The notes below the pieces were generated by a model. The model had not been told where the DNA came from and ran no database searches. It saw only the letters and a program-made list of their open reading frames with translations. 64,000 nt of DNA. Source: Ectothiorhodospira haloalkaliphila ATCC 51935. Its GTDB lineage: Bacteria; Pseudomonadota; Gammaproteobacteria; Ectothiorhodospirales; Ectothiorhodospiraceae. The stretch's first letter is position 1. Each line of letters begins with the position of its first letter. Both the position numbers and the translations under genes were made by a program. Where the stretch lies: positions 541,337 to 605,336 of the forward strand of contig NZ_KK214996.1 of assembly GCF_000633935.1 (NCBI RefSeq). The letters run 5' to 3'. Positions 44,024 to 52,706 of this stretch are shown here, one piece after another.

Positions 44024-44962
44024 CTAGACCAGCAGCCAGGCCAGATAGGCCAGGTAAGCCCCCAACAGGAGCCCCCCGAAGAGACGCCCCATGTCACGCC
44101 GCCAGGCGAAAACCATCCAGACCACCAGCGCGAACAGCAGCATCACCGACAGATCCACGTAGGAAATGCCGCCGGCCCCCAGCGGGATGATGGTGGCGGT
44201 GATGCCCAGCACCGCCAGCACGTTGAAGACGTTGGAACCGATGATGTTGCCCAGCACCATGCCGGTTTCACGCTTGAAGGCAGCCGCAACGGTGGTGGCC
44301 AGTTCCGGCAAACTGGTGCCCACGGAGACCAGGGTCAGACCGATCACCGCCTCGCTCACCCCCAGGGCCCGACCAATGGTGATGGCGCCACTCAAGAAGG
44401 CCTCGGAACCCACGTATAGACAGCCCGTCCCGAAGACCACAAAGAGGGCCGCCCGACCCACGGTAATCCCCGCATAGGCCCCCACCTCTTCCGCCACCTG
44501 ATGGTTCGCCATCTGACGCCGGGCCAGATGCACCTGCCAGGCCACGAAGGCCACCAGCAGAAGCAGCAGCGCCATGCCCTCAATACGGGTGATCATGCCG
44601 TTGTAGAGCAGAATGAACGGCAAGGCCACGGCGCCCACCATCACCGGCAGTTCCCTCTTGAAGGTCTCCTGTTCACAGCGCACGGGATAGAGCAGCGCGG
44701 CCGCCGCCAGCACCAGGCCAAGGTTGGCGATATTGGACCCCACCACGTTGCCCACGGCGATGGCCGACTGTCCCTGCAGGGCTGCCATGACGCTGACCAC
44801 CAGCTCCGGACTGCTGGTGGCAAAGGCCACCACCGTCAGGCCGATCAGCAGCGGCGAAATCCCCGTGCGCAGGGCAATGGCGCTGCTGCCGGCCACCAGA
44901 CGGTCGGCGCCATAAGTCAACAGGGCAACGCCCAGCAACAACATGAGAAGTGCAAGCCACAT
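44024..44962 (-). CDS. Calcium/sodium antiporter (YrbG family)
   Basis: About 312 residues from the ATG at 44962, a membrane protein with roughly 10 helices. Both alpha repeats of the Ca/cation antiporter family are visible: VVAFATSSPELVVS with GNVVGSNIANLG, and LVSVGTSLPELATT with GNIIGSNVFNV. It probably exchanges Ca2+ for Na+ or H+ at the inner membrane. The open frame to 45139 is upstream shadow. It lies 61 bp downstream of the siaD-like gene's stop. Confidence 0.9.
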   Translation of the reverse strand: MWLALLMLLLGVALLTYGADRLVAGSSAIALRTGISPLLIGLTVVAFATSSPELVVSVMAALQGQSAIAVGNVVGSNIANLGLVLAAAALLYPVRCEQETFKRELPVMVGAVALPFILLYNGMITRIEGMALLLLLVAFVAWQVHLARRQMANHQVAEEVGAYAGITVGRAALFVVFGTGCLYVGSEAFLSGAITIGRALGVSEAVIGLTLVSVGTSLPELATTVAAAFKRETGMVLGNIIGSNVFNVLAVLGITATIIPLGAGGISYVDLSVMLLFALVVWMVFAWRRDMGRLFGGLLLGAYLAYLAWLLV

Positions 44963-45023
44963 GATGGGAGTCTTCCGGATCAGAATGGGGGCGAAGTATC
45001 GCACAGCCCCCACAGCATGAGGA

Positions 45024-45824
45024 TCAGGCCTCCTGTTCCACCCGGTTGCGACCGGCCTCCTTGGCGCGGAACAGGGCAATGTCGGCGCGCTTGAGGATAT
45101 CGTTGGGATCCTCACCCGAGTGCAGGCAGGTATACCCAAAGCTGGCCGAGAGGCTCAGGGACTCGCCCTCCCCCACGGTGATGCCGCCCACCTCCTGGCG
45201 CACCCGGTCGATCACTGCCTCGGCCTCGGCGAGACTGGTCTGCGGCAACACCAGCAGAAACTCTTCCCCGCCCCATCGACCGTAAACGTCATACCGACGG
45301 ACGCCCTGACGCACCGCGCCGGCGATCTCGCACAGCGCCGTATCGCCCACCTCATGGCCGAAACGGTCATTGATGCGCTTGAAGTGGTCCACATCCATCA
45401 GGCACAGGACCAGGGGGGTGTGCTTGCGCTCGGCCCGTTGAATCTCGTCCTTGAGACGTTCCATGAGAAACCGGCGGTTGGCCAGGCCGGTCAGCGGGTC
45501 CTGGTTGGCGGCTTCCCGCAGGCTTTCGGTGACTTCCCAAAGGTTCTTCTGATACTGATCCGAGATGCGCGCCAGCTTATGCATGCGCCGCAATTGCCTG
45601 TCGCAACGATCGGCCAGGCTCTGGGTGTGGTTGCGCTCCAGCAGATGATAGCCATCGCTGATACGCATCAGCCGCTCCAGGCGCTGATCCTGGGCCAGTG
45701 CGTAGTCCCGCAGCTGTGCCAGGGCCTCATGAAGCGGATGACCCTGGAGGTCCGGATCCTCCAGCAGGGCCTGTACCTGCTCGAGGATTTCCGGGCCGGC
45801 CTGCGGTGGTCGCGTCTTAGTCAT
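45024..45824 (-). CDS. siaD: SiaD-like diguanylate cyclase
   Basis: About 266 residues from the ATG at 45824, which overlaps the siaC stop by 8 bp; the frame is open to 45872. An N-terminal coiled-coil region of about 100 residues, then a GGDEF domain with the active motif GGEEF (in YGRWGGEEFLLVL) and an RXXD-like inhibitory region before it. In Pseudomonas, SiaD makes c-di-GMP when bound by dephosphorylated SiaC. Gene order siaA-(siaB)-siaC-siaD is kept here. Confidence 0.85.
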   Translation of the reverse strand: MTKTRPPQAGPEILEQVQALLEDPDLQGHPLHEALAQLRDYALAQDQRLERLMRISDGYHLLERNHTQSLADRCDRQLRRMHKLARISDQYQKNLWEVTESLREAANQDPLTGLANRRFLMERLKDEIQRAERKHTPLVLCLMDVDHFKRINDRFGHEVGDTALCEIAGAVRQGVRRYDVYGRWGGEEFLLVLPQTSLAEAEAVIDRVRQEVGGITVGEGESLSLSASFGYTCLHSGEDPNDILKRADIALFRAKEAGRNRVEQEA

Positions 45825-46251
45825 CCTCATCCGGGGTGGGCACGATATGGAACGGAAAGGTGTAATCCTCACGGAATTCCTCTGCCATCTCCATCACGCG
45901 CTCGTTGCGCGGGTCATAGAGCCAGTTCACTTCCACCTTCCGGCCCTGCCCGTGGGCTTCCTCCAGCAGATCCAGGATATCCATCATGGCCTTGACGCTG
46001 CTCGTGTTCATGTAGATCAGCAAAAGCTGCAGGGTCAGCGGGCCGTTATCCCCGGCGAGATAGGCCTCGATCCAGGCGAACACCTGGCCGAAGAACTCGA
46101 AGGAGTTTTCCGGGTAGGAATTGCCCTTCATGCACAACTCCCCCCTCCCCCAATGGCTGGAGATGGACGGCGTCGACTGGGTTTCCGGGACATCCAGATC
46201 GCTGATGGCTGACTGCATGGCTGCCTGGTCTTGTCGTCGTTGTAGGGTCAT
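45817..46251 (-). CDS. siaC: SiaC-like phosphoprotein (DUF1987), activator of the cyclase
   Basis: A 144-residue DUF1987 protein with the core CMKGNSYPENSFEFFGQVFAW and the phosphorylated-Thr region LLLIYMNTSSVKAMMDIL (TSS). SiaC is phosphorylated by SiaB, dephosphorylated by SiaA and then activates SiaD. The ATG at 46251 overlaps the siaB-fragment stop (ATGA, 46248-46251). The first 35 residues are less conserved, and translation could begin further in at Met12 (46218). Confidence 0.85.
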   Translation of the reverse strand: MTLQRRQDQAAMQSAISDLDVPETQSTPSISSHWGRGELCMKGNSYPENSFEFFGQVFAWIEAYLAGDNGPLTLQLLLIYMNTSSVKAMMDILDLLEEAHGQGRKVEVNWLYDPRNERVMEMAEEFREDYTFPFHIVPTPDEDD

Positions 46252-46465
46252 ATCACCGCCCGCAGACTGAAAAACACCCGTTGATCGCCTTCAAGGGTGG
46301 AAAGTCGCGCACTCAAGGGTTCCACCGACTTGCGAGCCACATCGGTCAGGCCAAGCCCGGCGCCCGAGAGCGCACCCGGCTCGCGGGGCTTGCGCAGCTG
46401 GGCCTTGTAGGCGGCCTTGAGCTCGGCCTTGTCCAGGGCCGCCAGGGATTGCACCCGTTCCATAG
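46248..46465 (-). pseudogene. siaB: SiaB C-terminal fragment left by deletion
   Basis: The minus-strand frame ending at 46248 contains a recognisable SiaB C-terminus: SLAALDKAELKAAYKAQL, then GALSGAGLGLTDVARKSVEP and FFSLRAV. Only about 70 residues remain; the N-terminal part of the kinase-like protein is missing. In the other frame the same DNA becomes the nonsense tail of siaA. Intact SiaB is about 180 residues and phosphorylates SiaC. Confidence 0.75.
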
Positions 46466-48261
46466 GTGCTGGCGTAATCCAGGGGCAGCTCGGTGTCCTG
46501 GTACTGGCCCACGCGCCGGTCCCCCAGCGCCCGTCTGCCACCCTTGACCGTTTCCACCCGGGTACCGTCGCTACGGTAAAGGCTGATCCGGGCACCCGCA
46601 TAGCGCAGCACACCCCGTTCCAGATCCACATTAGCCAGTCCCACGTCCATATGGGTGGTCACCTCCCGCTGGGAATCCGCATCCTGCATCATTTCACGCA
46701 CGGTGGCGTCGGCATGGGAGAGCACGGCGGCCGGGGAATCCACACCCAGATGATTCACCGCCTGATCCAGGGCGCTTCGGGCCAGCATGGTCATCAGGGC
46801 GCCGGGCACCCCGTGGCCGGCACAGTCCACCACGCCCACCAGGTAGCGGTCCCGCTGGTCGTGATGAAACACGTAGAAGTCGCCACCCACCACATCCCGT
46901 GGGCGCCAGAGCACGAAATGATGGGGACCAAAACGGTCCCGCAGGCGGGCATCGGGCAGGATGGCCCTCTGGATGAGGCTGGCTGAATCGATGGATTCGC
47001 GAATCTGACGCTGGGCGGCGGCCATCTCCAGATTGCTCTGCCGCAGGCGCGCGGTTCGCTCCTCGACCCTCTCCTCCAGTTCCTTGGTATGGTTCTGTAC
47101 CCGCTGTGCCATGATGGCAAAGGCACGACTCAAGTCCCCCAGTTCATCTCGCCCGGCCTGCGGCAACGACACCTGATAATCTCCCTGGGCGATGGCACCG
47201 GCGGATTGCCGCAGATCCCGGATGGGTCTGAGCAGCAGACGATCCACCGCCAGGCCAAACCCCAGCAGCATGATCACCAGGATGAAGGCGACGGCCAGCA
47301 TGCCGCCACGCAGCCAGGCCCCCTCCATCACCGGCGCCAGCCCCAGATCCACGGCGGTGACCACGTGCCATTCCAGTTCCGGCGCATAGGCCAGGGCCAG
47401 AAGTTGCTCGCGCCCGTCCAGGTTCACGGCGAGCAACGGCACCTGATCCGGTGTGGCCTTAGCCATCGCCATGGCCCGCTCCAGCCGGGCGCGGTCTTCA
47501 GAGCCGGAGAATTGTCCGGCCAGGGTGATGATCGCCTGCCCCTCCCCCGGGGAACCGGTGGTGGAACCAAAACTGATCAGTTCCGGGTCAGGGTGGGCCT
47601 GAATGGCGCCATTACGGTCCAGGATCATGGGCGTGACGCCCTCGGGATGATCGTGGATGAACTCCGCCAGAAAACCGCTCAGATCCAGGCCTGTGCCGGC
47701 CAGACCCATGCGTTGTTCGCCCTCCTGCACCAGCACGTTGATCCACACCCGGGTGGTGCCCAGCTGTACGTCCGGATTGACGTTGATGTTGTAGTCCGCC
47801 TCCTGGTCCAGGGTATTGAAGAACCACGCATCGTCCGGGTTATCAGGATCGAGGGTGTAGCGGGGCTTGTCGCTGAAAGCCTCGCCGGCCTCATTGAAGT
47901 AGTAGTGGCCACTCTGCGCGCTGACCAGAAAGTAGGACTGATCCCGAAAATCCCGTCGGTACCCTTCCGCCTCGGCAAAGAACAGGTCACGCTTGTCCGG
48001 ATCATCCTTGTCCAGCAGCCATCGGCGGGTCACATGGGAGTCGGCCAGGCGCATGGACAGGGCCAGTTCCCGGGAGACGGGGGCAAGGATCTGTTCCCGA
48101 TTGAGCCGGGTGAAGTTCTCGGCGAAGGCCTCGCCGAAGTACGCACGCACCCCCTCCAGGACACTCCAGCCGACCAAGCCCGCCGGCACCATGGCAATGA
48201 CGCAGGCCAGCCCCAGGGCCAGCATGGACTTGGCCCTCAGTCCCAGACTGTTGATGCGCAT
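46291..48261 (-). CDS. siaA: SiaA-like membrane PP2C phosphatase with truncated C-terminus
   Basis: The frame codes for 656 residues, but only about 596 belong to SiaA. Parts: TM1 (about 12-34), a dCache-like periplasmic sensor (about 35-300), TM2 (about 310-332), HAMP (about 333-390), coiled coil, and a SpoIIE/PP2C domain (from about 430) with DVVGGDFYVF and VVDCAGHGVPGALM. It is cut after ELPLDYA, near 46470. The final residues come from siaB DNA read in the wrong frame. The domain's last acidic metal ligands are lost, so phosphatase activity is doubtful. Confidence 0.82.
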   Translation of the reverse strand: MRINSLGLRAKSMLALGLACVIAMVPAGLVGWSVLEGVRAYFGEAFAENFTRLNREQILAPVSRELALSMRLADSHVTRRWLLDKDDPDKRDLFFAEAEGYRRDFRDQSYFLVSAQSGHYYFNEAGEAFSDKPRYTLDPDNPDDAWFFNTLDQEADYNINVNPDVQLGTTRVWINVLVQEGEQRMGLAGTGLDLSGFLAEFIHDHPEGVTPMILDRNGAIQAHPDPELISFGSTTGSPGEGQAIITLAGQFSGSEDRARLERAMAMAKATPDQVPLLAVNLDGREQLLALAYAPELEWHVVTAVDLGLAPVMEGAWLRGGMLAVAFILVIMLLGFGLAVDRLLLRPIRDLRQSAGAIAQGDYQVSLPQAGRDELGDLSRAFAIMAQRVQNHTKELEERVEERTARLRQSNLEMAAAQRQIRESIDSASLIQRAILPDARLRDRFGPHHFVLWRPRDVVGGDFYVFHHDQRDRYLVGVVDCAGHGVPGALMTMLARSALDQAVNHLGVDSPAAVLSHADATVREMMQDADSQREVTTHMDVGLANVDLERGVLRYAGARISLYRSDGTRVETVKGGRRALGDRRVGQYQDTELPLDYASTYGTGAIPGGPGQGRAQGRLQGPAAQAPRAGCALGRRAWPDRCGSQVGGTLECATFHP

Positions 48262-48396
48262 TGCCGTGCTGCCTCACTGTATTCCCTATCAGCAGGCATC
48301 ATACCCCCCGCACCCGTGACGGACCAGCCAACCGGACCCTCAACCCTGCATGGGTCAACAAGGATCAACGGAGGCGCATCCGTGCATAATGAGGGG

Positions 48397-49341
48397 ATGA
48401 ACAACGCCTTCACCAACCGACTGAACAAGAACCTGCGCCACTGGAGCAAATGGGCCCGCCGGCGCGGGATCGAGTGTTTCCGTGTCTACGACCGCGACAT
48501 CCCTGAATGCCCCGTGGCCATCGACGTGTACGCGGGGGTGCCCCATGTGCATGTGTACGAGACCCGCTGGGAGGCGGATGATGCCGAATATGGCGCCTGG
48601 TTGAGGCAGGTACGCGATCAGGTGGCCGAGACCTTTCAGGTGGACCCGACAAGGCTCGCCATGAAGGTGCGACGGCGCCAGAAGGGCCAGGCCCAGTACG
48701 AAAAGACCGGGCTCGAAGGCCAGGAGATGATCGTCCACGAGGATGGCCTGGCGTTCTCGGTGAACCTGCATGCCTACCTGGACACCGGCCTGTTCCTGGA
48801 TCATCGACAGACGCGGGCCATGGTGCGCGAACGCAGCCGGGGCAAGCGGTTTCTGAACCTCTTTGCCTACACCGGCAGTTTCACCGCGCATGCCGCCGCT
48901 GGCGGCGCCAGTGAAAGCCTGACCCTGGACATGTCCCGCACCTACCAGGACTGGTCACGGCGCAACCTGGAACTCAACCACATCGACCCCACCCGACATC
49001 GCCTGGAGCAGGTGGACGTGATGCAGTGGATGGAAGCGGCGCCGACCCTGGGGCCACGCTATGACCTGATCGTGCTGGACCCGCCCTCATTCTCCAACTC
49101 CAAGCGCATGGACGCCACCCTGGACGTGCAGCGGGATCATCCCTGGATGATCAACCGCTGCCTGGGCCTGCTCAGCCCAGGCGGCGAGCTGTTCTTCTCC
49201 AACAACCGCCGGGGTTTTCGGCTTTACGAGGACGAACTGGCCCCCTGCGAGGCCCGGGAGATCACGGCCCAGACGGTGCCGGAGGATTTTCGGCGCAGCC
49301 GCCCACATCGTTGCTGGCTGATCACCCGCCCCAGCGCCTGA
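48397..49341 (+). CDS. Class I SAM-dependent rRNA methyltransferase, RlmK-like
   Basis: A 314-residue protein from the ATG at 48397, preceded by GAGGGG. It matches the C-terminal RlmK half of E. coli RlmKL: the VNLHAYLDTGLFLDHR segment, SAM motif FLNLFAYTGSFTAHA and the catalytic-type motif DPPSFSNSKRM. RlmK makes m7G2069 in 23S rRNA. The open frame extends far upstream to 47089, but that part is antisense to siaA and not real. Confidence 0.85.
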   Translation: MNNAFTNRLNKNLRHWSKWARRRGIECFRVYDRDIPECPVAIDVYAGVPHVHVYETRWEADDAEYGAWLRQVRDQVAETFQVDPTRLAMKVRRRQKGQAQYEKTGLEGQEMIVHEDGLAFSVNLHAYLDTGLFLDHRQTRAMVRERSRGKRFLNLFAYTGSFTAHAAAGGASESLTLDMSRTYQDWSRRNLELNHIDPTRHRLEQVDVMQWMEAAPTLGPRYDLIVLDPPSFSNSKRMDATLDVQRDHPWMINRCLGLLSPGGELFFSNNRRGFRLYEDELAPCEAREITAQTVPEDFRRSRPHRCWLITRPSA

Positions 49342-49350
49342 GGGGCGCGC

Positions 49351-50832
49351 CTACCGACGCCGCCCCGTCAGTGAGCCCAGCAGGCCCCGGACGATCTGAC
49401 GACCGAGCTGGGTGCCGATGGCCCGGGCGGTGCTCTTGGCGGTGGCGGTCACCAGGCTGTCACCCCGCCGGGCCGGGGCCCGACCCTGGCGACGCGTCTG
49501 GGCGGCCCGCTGCGTACTGGCCTCCACGGTGGCGTCGCTCAGGGCCGCCTTGGCCTGTTGTTCCAGGATCTGATAGGCCGACTCGCGGTCCACCGGTGTG
49601 TCATAGGCCCCTGCCAGGGGGGACTGCTGGATCAGGCTGCGACGCTCCGCATCAATGAGCGGCCCCATCCGGCTGGCCGGCGGGCGGATCAGGGTACGTT
49701 CCACCGGTGTGGGCTGGCCCTGCTCATCCAGCACCGACACCAGGGCCGATCCGGTACTGAGCTCCATGATCACCTGCTCCGTGTTCAGCTTGGGGTTGGC
49801 CCGGAAGGTTTGCGCCGCCGTGCGCACGGCCCGCTGATCCCGCGGCGTGAAGGCCCGCAGGGCATGCTGGATGCGATTGCCCAGCTGCCCCAGCACCGGC
49901 TCGGGCAGATCCAGCGGGCTCTGGGTGACAAAGTACACCCCAACCCCCTTGGAGCGGATCAGCCGCACCACCTGTTCGATGCGATCGGTGAGCGAGCGCG
50001 GGGCATCCTTGAACAGCAGATGCGCCTCGTCGAAGAACATCACGAAGCGGGGCTTGTCCGCATCCCCCACCTCCGGCAGTTGCTCGAACAATTCCGAGAG
50101 CAGCCAGAGCAGCAGCGTGGAATACACCAGAGGGCTGCTGCGATACAGGCGCTCGGCGTGCAGGATGTTGACCACGCCCCGCCCCTGTTCATCGGTTTGC
50201 AGGAAGTCCTCCAGGGTCACCGCCGGCTCGCCGAAAAAGCCGTCCGCCCCCTGGGATTCCAGATTCAACAGGGCCCGCTGGATGGCACCGATGCTGGCCG
50301 GGGCGATATTGCCGTAATCGCGGCTGAGGGCCTGTCGCTGTTCGCCCACCCAGCCCACCATGGCCCGCAGATCCTTCAGGTCCAGCAGCAGCCAGCCCTT
50401 GTCGTCGGCCACCCGAAACACCAGTTGCATCAGACCGCTCTGGGTCTCGTTCAGGTTCATCAGGCGGGACAGCAGGGTCGGCCCCAGGTCCGCCACGGTC
50501 AGGCGCAGGGGGTGACCGTGCTCGCCAAACACATCCCAGAAGACCGTGGGCGCTCCGTGCATCTCCAACTCGTCCAGGCCCACCTGGGCCGCCCGCTCCC
50601 GCACCCGGTCGCTGAGTTCACCCGGGGCGGCGATCCCGGAGAAATCCCCCTTGATGTCCGGCACGAACACCGGCACGCCCAGGTCCGAGAAGGACTGGGC
50701 CAGGGTCTGCAGGGTGATGGTCTTGCCGGTGCCGGTGGCACCGGCGATCAATCCATGACGGTTGGCCATGCGCGGGGTGATGGCCACGGGGCGGCCATCG
50801 GCCGCGCCAATCAACAGCGGGTGAGCATTCAC
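49351..50832 (-). CDS. yjgR: HerA-like ATPase, YjgR family (DUF853)
   Basis: A 493-residue FtsK/HerA-type ATPase with Walker A GATGTGKT (about 31-38), a Walker B-like stretch VMFFDEAHLLF, and the typical PDIKGDFSGIA region. The C-terminal 60 residues are basic (TRRQGRAPARRGD, ending in TGRRR) and probably bind nucleic acid. Physiological role unclear in the family. It overlaps the lipocalin gene by 4 bp. Confidence 0.88.
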   Translation of the reverse strand: MNAHPLLIGAADGRPVAITPRMANRHGLIAGATGTGKTITLQTLAQSFSDLGVPVFVPDIKGDFSGIAAPGELSDRVRERAAQVGLDELEMHGAPTVFWDVFGEHGHPLRLTVADLGPTLLSRLMNLNETQSGLMQLVFRVADDKGWLLLDLKDLRAMVGWVGEQRQALSRDYGNIAPASIGAIQRALLNLESQGADGFFGEPAVTLEDFLQTDEQGRGVVNILHAERLYRSSPLVYSTLLLWLLSELFEQLPEVGDADKPRFVMFFDEAHLLFKDAPRSLTDRIEQVVRLIRSKGVGVYFVTQSPLDLPEPVLGQLGNRIQHALRAFTPRDQRAVRTAAQTFRANPKLNTEQVIMELSTGSALVSVLDEQGQPTPVERTLIRPPASRMGPLIDAERRSLIQQSPLAGAYDTPVDRESAYQILEQQAKAALSDATVEASTQRAAQTRRQGRAPARRGDSLVTATAKSTARAIGTQLGRQIVRGLLGSLTGRRR

Positions 50833-51389
50833 ACATCGTCTCCTTGATCATGTTGCACGTAGATGAGGTCATCCACATCGAAACCCAGTTCCCGGGCCTG
50901 TTCCACCAGTGAGTCCACGATCTCCTCGTCCAGGTCCGGCGAGCGGGCCAGGATCCACAGGTAGGAACGGGTCGGGCCGCTCACCATGGCGTACTGGTAG
51001 TCCTCATCGTCCAGGGCGATGAGGTTGTAGCCACCGTAAAACGGCCCGAAGAACGACACCTTCAAGCGGCCCACGTTGGGTGATTCGATGAACCGGGCCA
51101 CACCTCGGGCCTCACGCCATTCCTCCTTGTCCGGATGATAACCCCGGTTGACCACCCGGATGGAACCATCGTCCCGCAACTCATAATGGGCGGTCACGTT
51201 GGTGAGATCCCGTTCAAACGAGTGATCCAGACGCGCAATGGAATACCAGGTCCCCAGATAGCGCTCCGGCTCCAGGTTCTGGACGGGTTTCACGCCATCG
51301 GGGATGCCGGTGCAGCCGGTCAGCACCAAGAATAGGGCCAGGGCGGGCAACAGCCAATAGGGGGAACGCACGAAAAGCCGGGGCATCAA
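50829..51389 (-). CDS. blc: Outer-membrane lipocalin Blc
   Basis: A 186-residue lipoprotein: lipobox LTGC with the acylated Cys at 26, then a lipocalin barrel with the GTWYSIARLDHSFE motif (GxW) and a YLWILARSP strand. Blc binds lysophospholipids at the outer membrane. The stop overlaps the yjgR ATG. Confidence 0.92.
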   Translation of the reverse strand: MMPRLFVRSPYWLLPALALFLVLTGCTGIPDGVKPVQNLEPERYLGTWYSIARLDHSFERDLTNVTAHYELRDDGSIRVVNRGYHPDKEEWREARGVARFIESPNVGRLKVSFFGPFYGGYNLIALDDEDYQYAMVSGPTRSYLWILARSPDLDEEIVDSLVEQARELGFDVDDLIYVQHDQGDDV

Positions 51390-51408
51390 TCAACCTCCTG
51401 ATGAGAGC

Positions 51409-51771
51409 CTAAGGCTCAAACAACAACCGATATGGATGCGCATCGAACAAGGCCTCGATCCGATCGATGCGCCCTCCCTCCACGTGCACCCACTGCACCA
51501 GATCCACGGCCATTTTCTCCGATAACTGCACATGAAACACCAGAAAATGACACACGTCCGGCCCGTCCACGAAAGCGCGGCGAACCTCGATACGCTGCAC
51601 GATGCTGCCACTGAGCGACATGTGCGCAACGAACGCATCGGCATCGGAAAACCGCGAGATGGGGCTCTTGTAGACAAAGTCCTCGTTCGACAGCAAGGCA
51701 CGGGCGGTGTCGTAGTCATGGGCCTCAATGGCCCCAAGATACTGCATCGCCAGGGTCTGGGGATCACTCAT
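51409..51771 (-). CDS. NTF2-like/SnoaL-like protein
   Basis: A 120-residue cone-fold protein with the typical opening helix (TLAMQYLGAIEAHDYDTARAL) and closing strand (GRIDRIEALFDAHPYRLLF). Such proteins bind small ligands or catalyse simple isomerisations; no active residues can be named here. It is 19 bp upstream of blc. Confidence 0.8.
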   Translation of the reverse strand: MSDPQTLAMQYLGAIEAHDYDTARALLSNEDFVYKSPISRFSDADAFVAHMSLSGSIVQRIEVRRAFVDGPDVCHFLVFHVQLSEKMAVDLVQWVHVEGGRIDRIEALFDAHPYRLLFEP

Positions 51772-51829
51772 CGCAGGTCCTTATGGGGTCACGGCGTCTA
51801 CTCACCGCCGGGCTGGTGTACCCGACCGC

Positions 51830-52498
51830 TCAAGCCACCTGCCGGAACATGGGCTCCGGGGCTGGCCGATCCACTGCGGCGAACACCTCTGCCAGGCGGT
51901 CACGGGCCTCACCGGGTTCCAGGCGAGCCGATTCCCCGCCCCGTGCGGCTTCATCCCGGCGCTCAGCCATCTCTTCCTGGCGTCCGGCGGCCAGTTCGCG
52001 GCGTGCTTCGGCCTCCATCATTCTTGCCTGGGAGGCCACACGGTAATCCTGGGGGGAGGGGTCGACGGGCGCCATGGCCGCACTGAACACCACCCGCGCC
52101 TTGGCAATGGCCTCTTCCGGGTCGGCCGGCCGCGAGGTATCGATGGAGACCTCGCCGCCCACCGCATAACGGCGACCATCGGGGCCCGTCTCATAGTCAT
52201 AGCTGGGGGCCGCCGTCACATATTGGCCGCCCGCCGCCACATGGGCCTGCTCGTGGGCACGCACGGCACGATCCCGCTGCTGCAACTCGCGCACCACCCG
52301 TTCCTCCTCGGGTGTGAGCTCCAGTGGATTGCGCTCGGTCTCGGGATCGGCCTGATCCCCCTCCTCTGCCTCATCCACGGGCGCAAGAGTGGCCACCTCC
52401 TCCAGCTCGGTGTCTGAAGGCTGCGACTGACGCTGCGCGTCGGGCCGGATCACGGGCCCGAATGCCGCCACGGGGGCGACGCTGCCATCGATCATCAT
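51830..52498 (-). CDS. SprA-like putative metalloprotease
   Basis: A 222-residue protein of the SprA/CJM1_0395 family: a disordered acidic N-terminus (about 1-75), then EEERVVRELQQRDRAVRAHE with an HEQAH zinc-like motif (in RAHEQAHVAAGG), then the YDYETGPDGRRYAVGGEV block, and a Glu/Arg-rich helical C-terminus. Cytoplasmic as no signal is seen. Substrate unknown. Confidence 0.85.
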   Translation of the reverse strand: MMIDGSVAPVAAFGPVIRPDAQRQSQPSDTELEEVATLAPVDEAEEGDQADPETERNPLELTPEEERVVRELQQRDRAVRAHEQAHVAAGGQYVTAAPSYDYETGPDGRRYAVGGEVSIDTSRPADPEEAIAKARVVFSAAMAPVDPSPQDYRVASQARMMEAEARRELAAGRQEEMAERRDEAARGGESARLEPGEARDRLAEVFAAVDRPAPEPMFRQVA

Positions 52499-52706
52499 GA
52501 CCTGTCCGAGAAGGCCTCATAACCCAACAGTCTCTACGACGCTAGCCCTGGCCATCGAGGGTGTCAAGCGCAGGTGACGGGGGGCTCCTATCAGGGCTTG
52601 TTCGGCCGATCATGCAGGTTCGATGGTGGAGGCAGCCCCAGCGGATGCGTTATAAATAGGTGCCGACTGCATCCAAGAACACCCCTACGCAGCCAAGGAG
52701 TCCAGG

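Noticed and set aside
47089..48396. Extended N-terminus of the RlmK-like gene
   Set aside because: The extra part is antisense to siaA and lacks any rRNA-methyltransferase feature; a start at 48397 with a ribosome-binding site fits the family.
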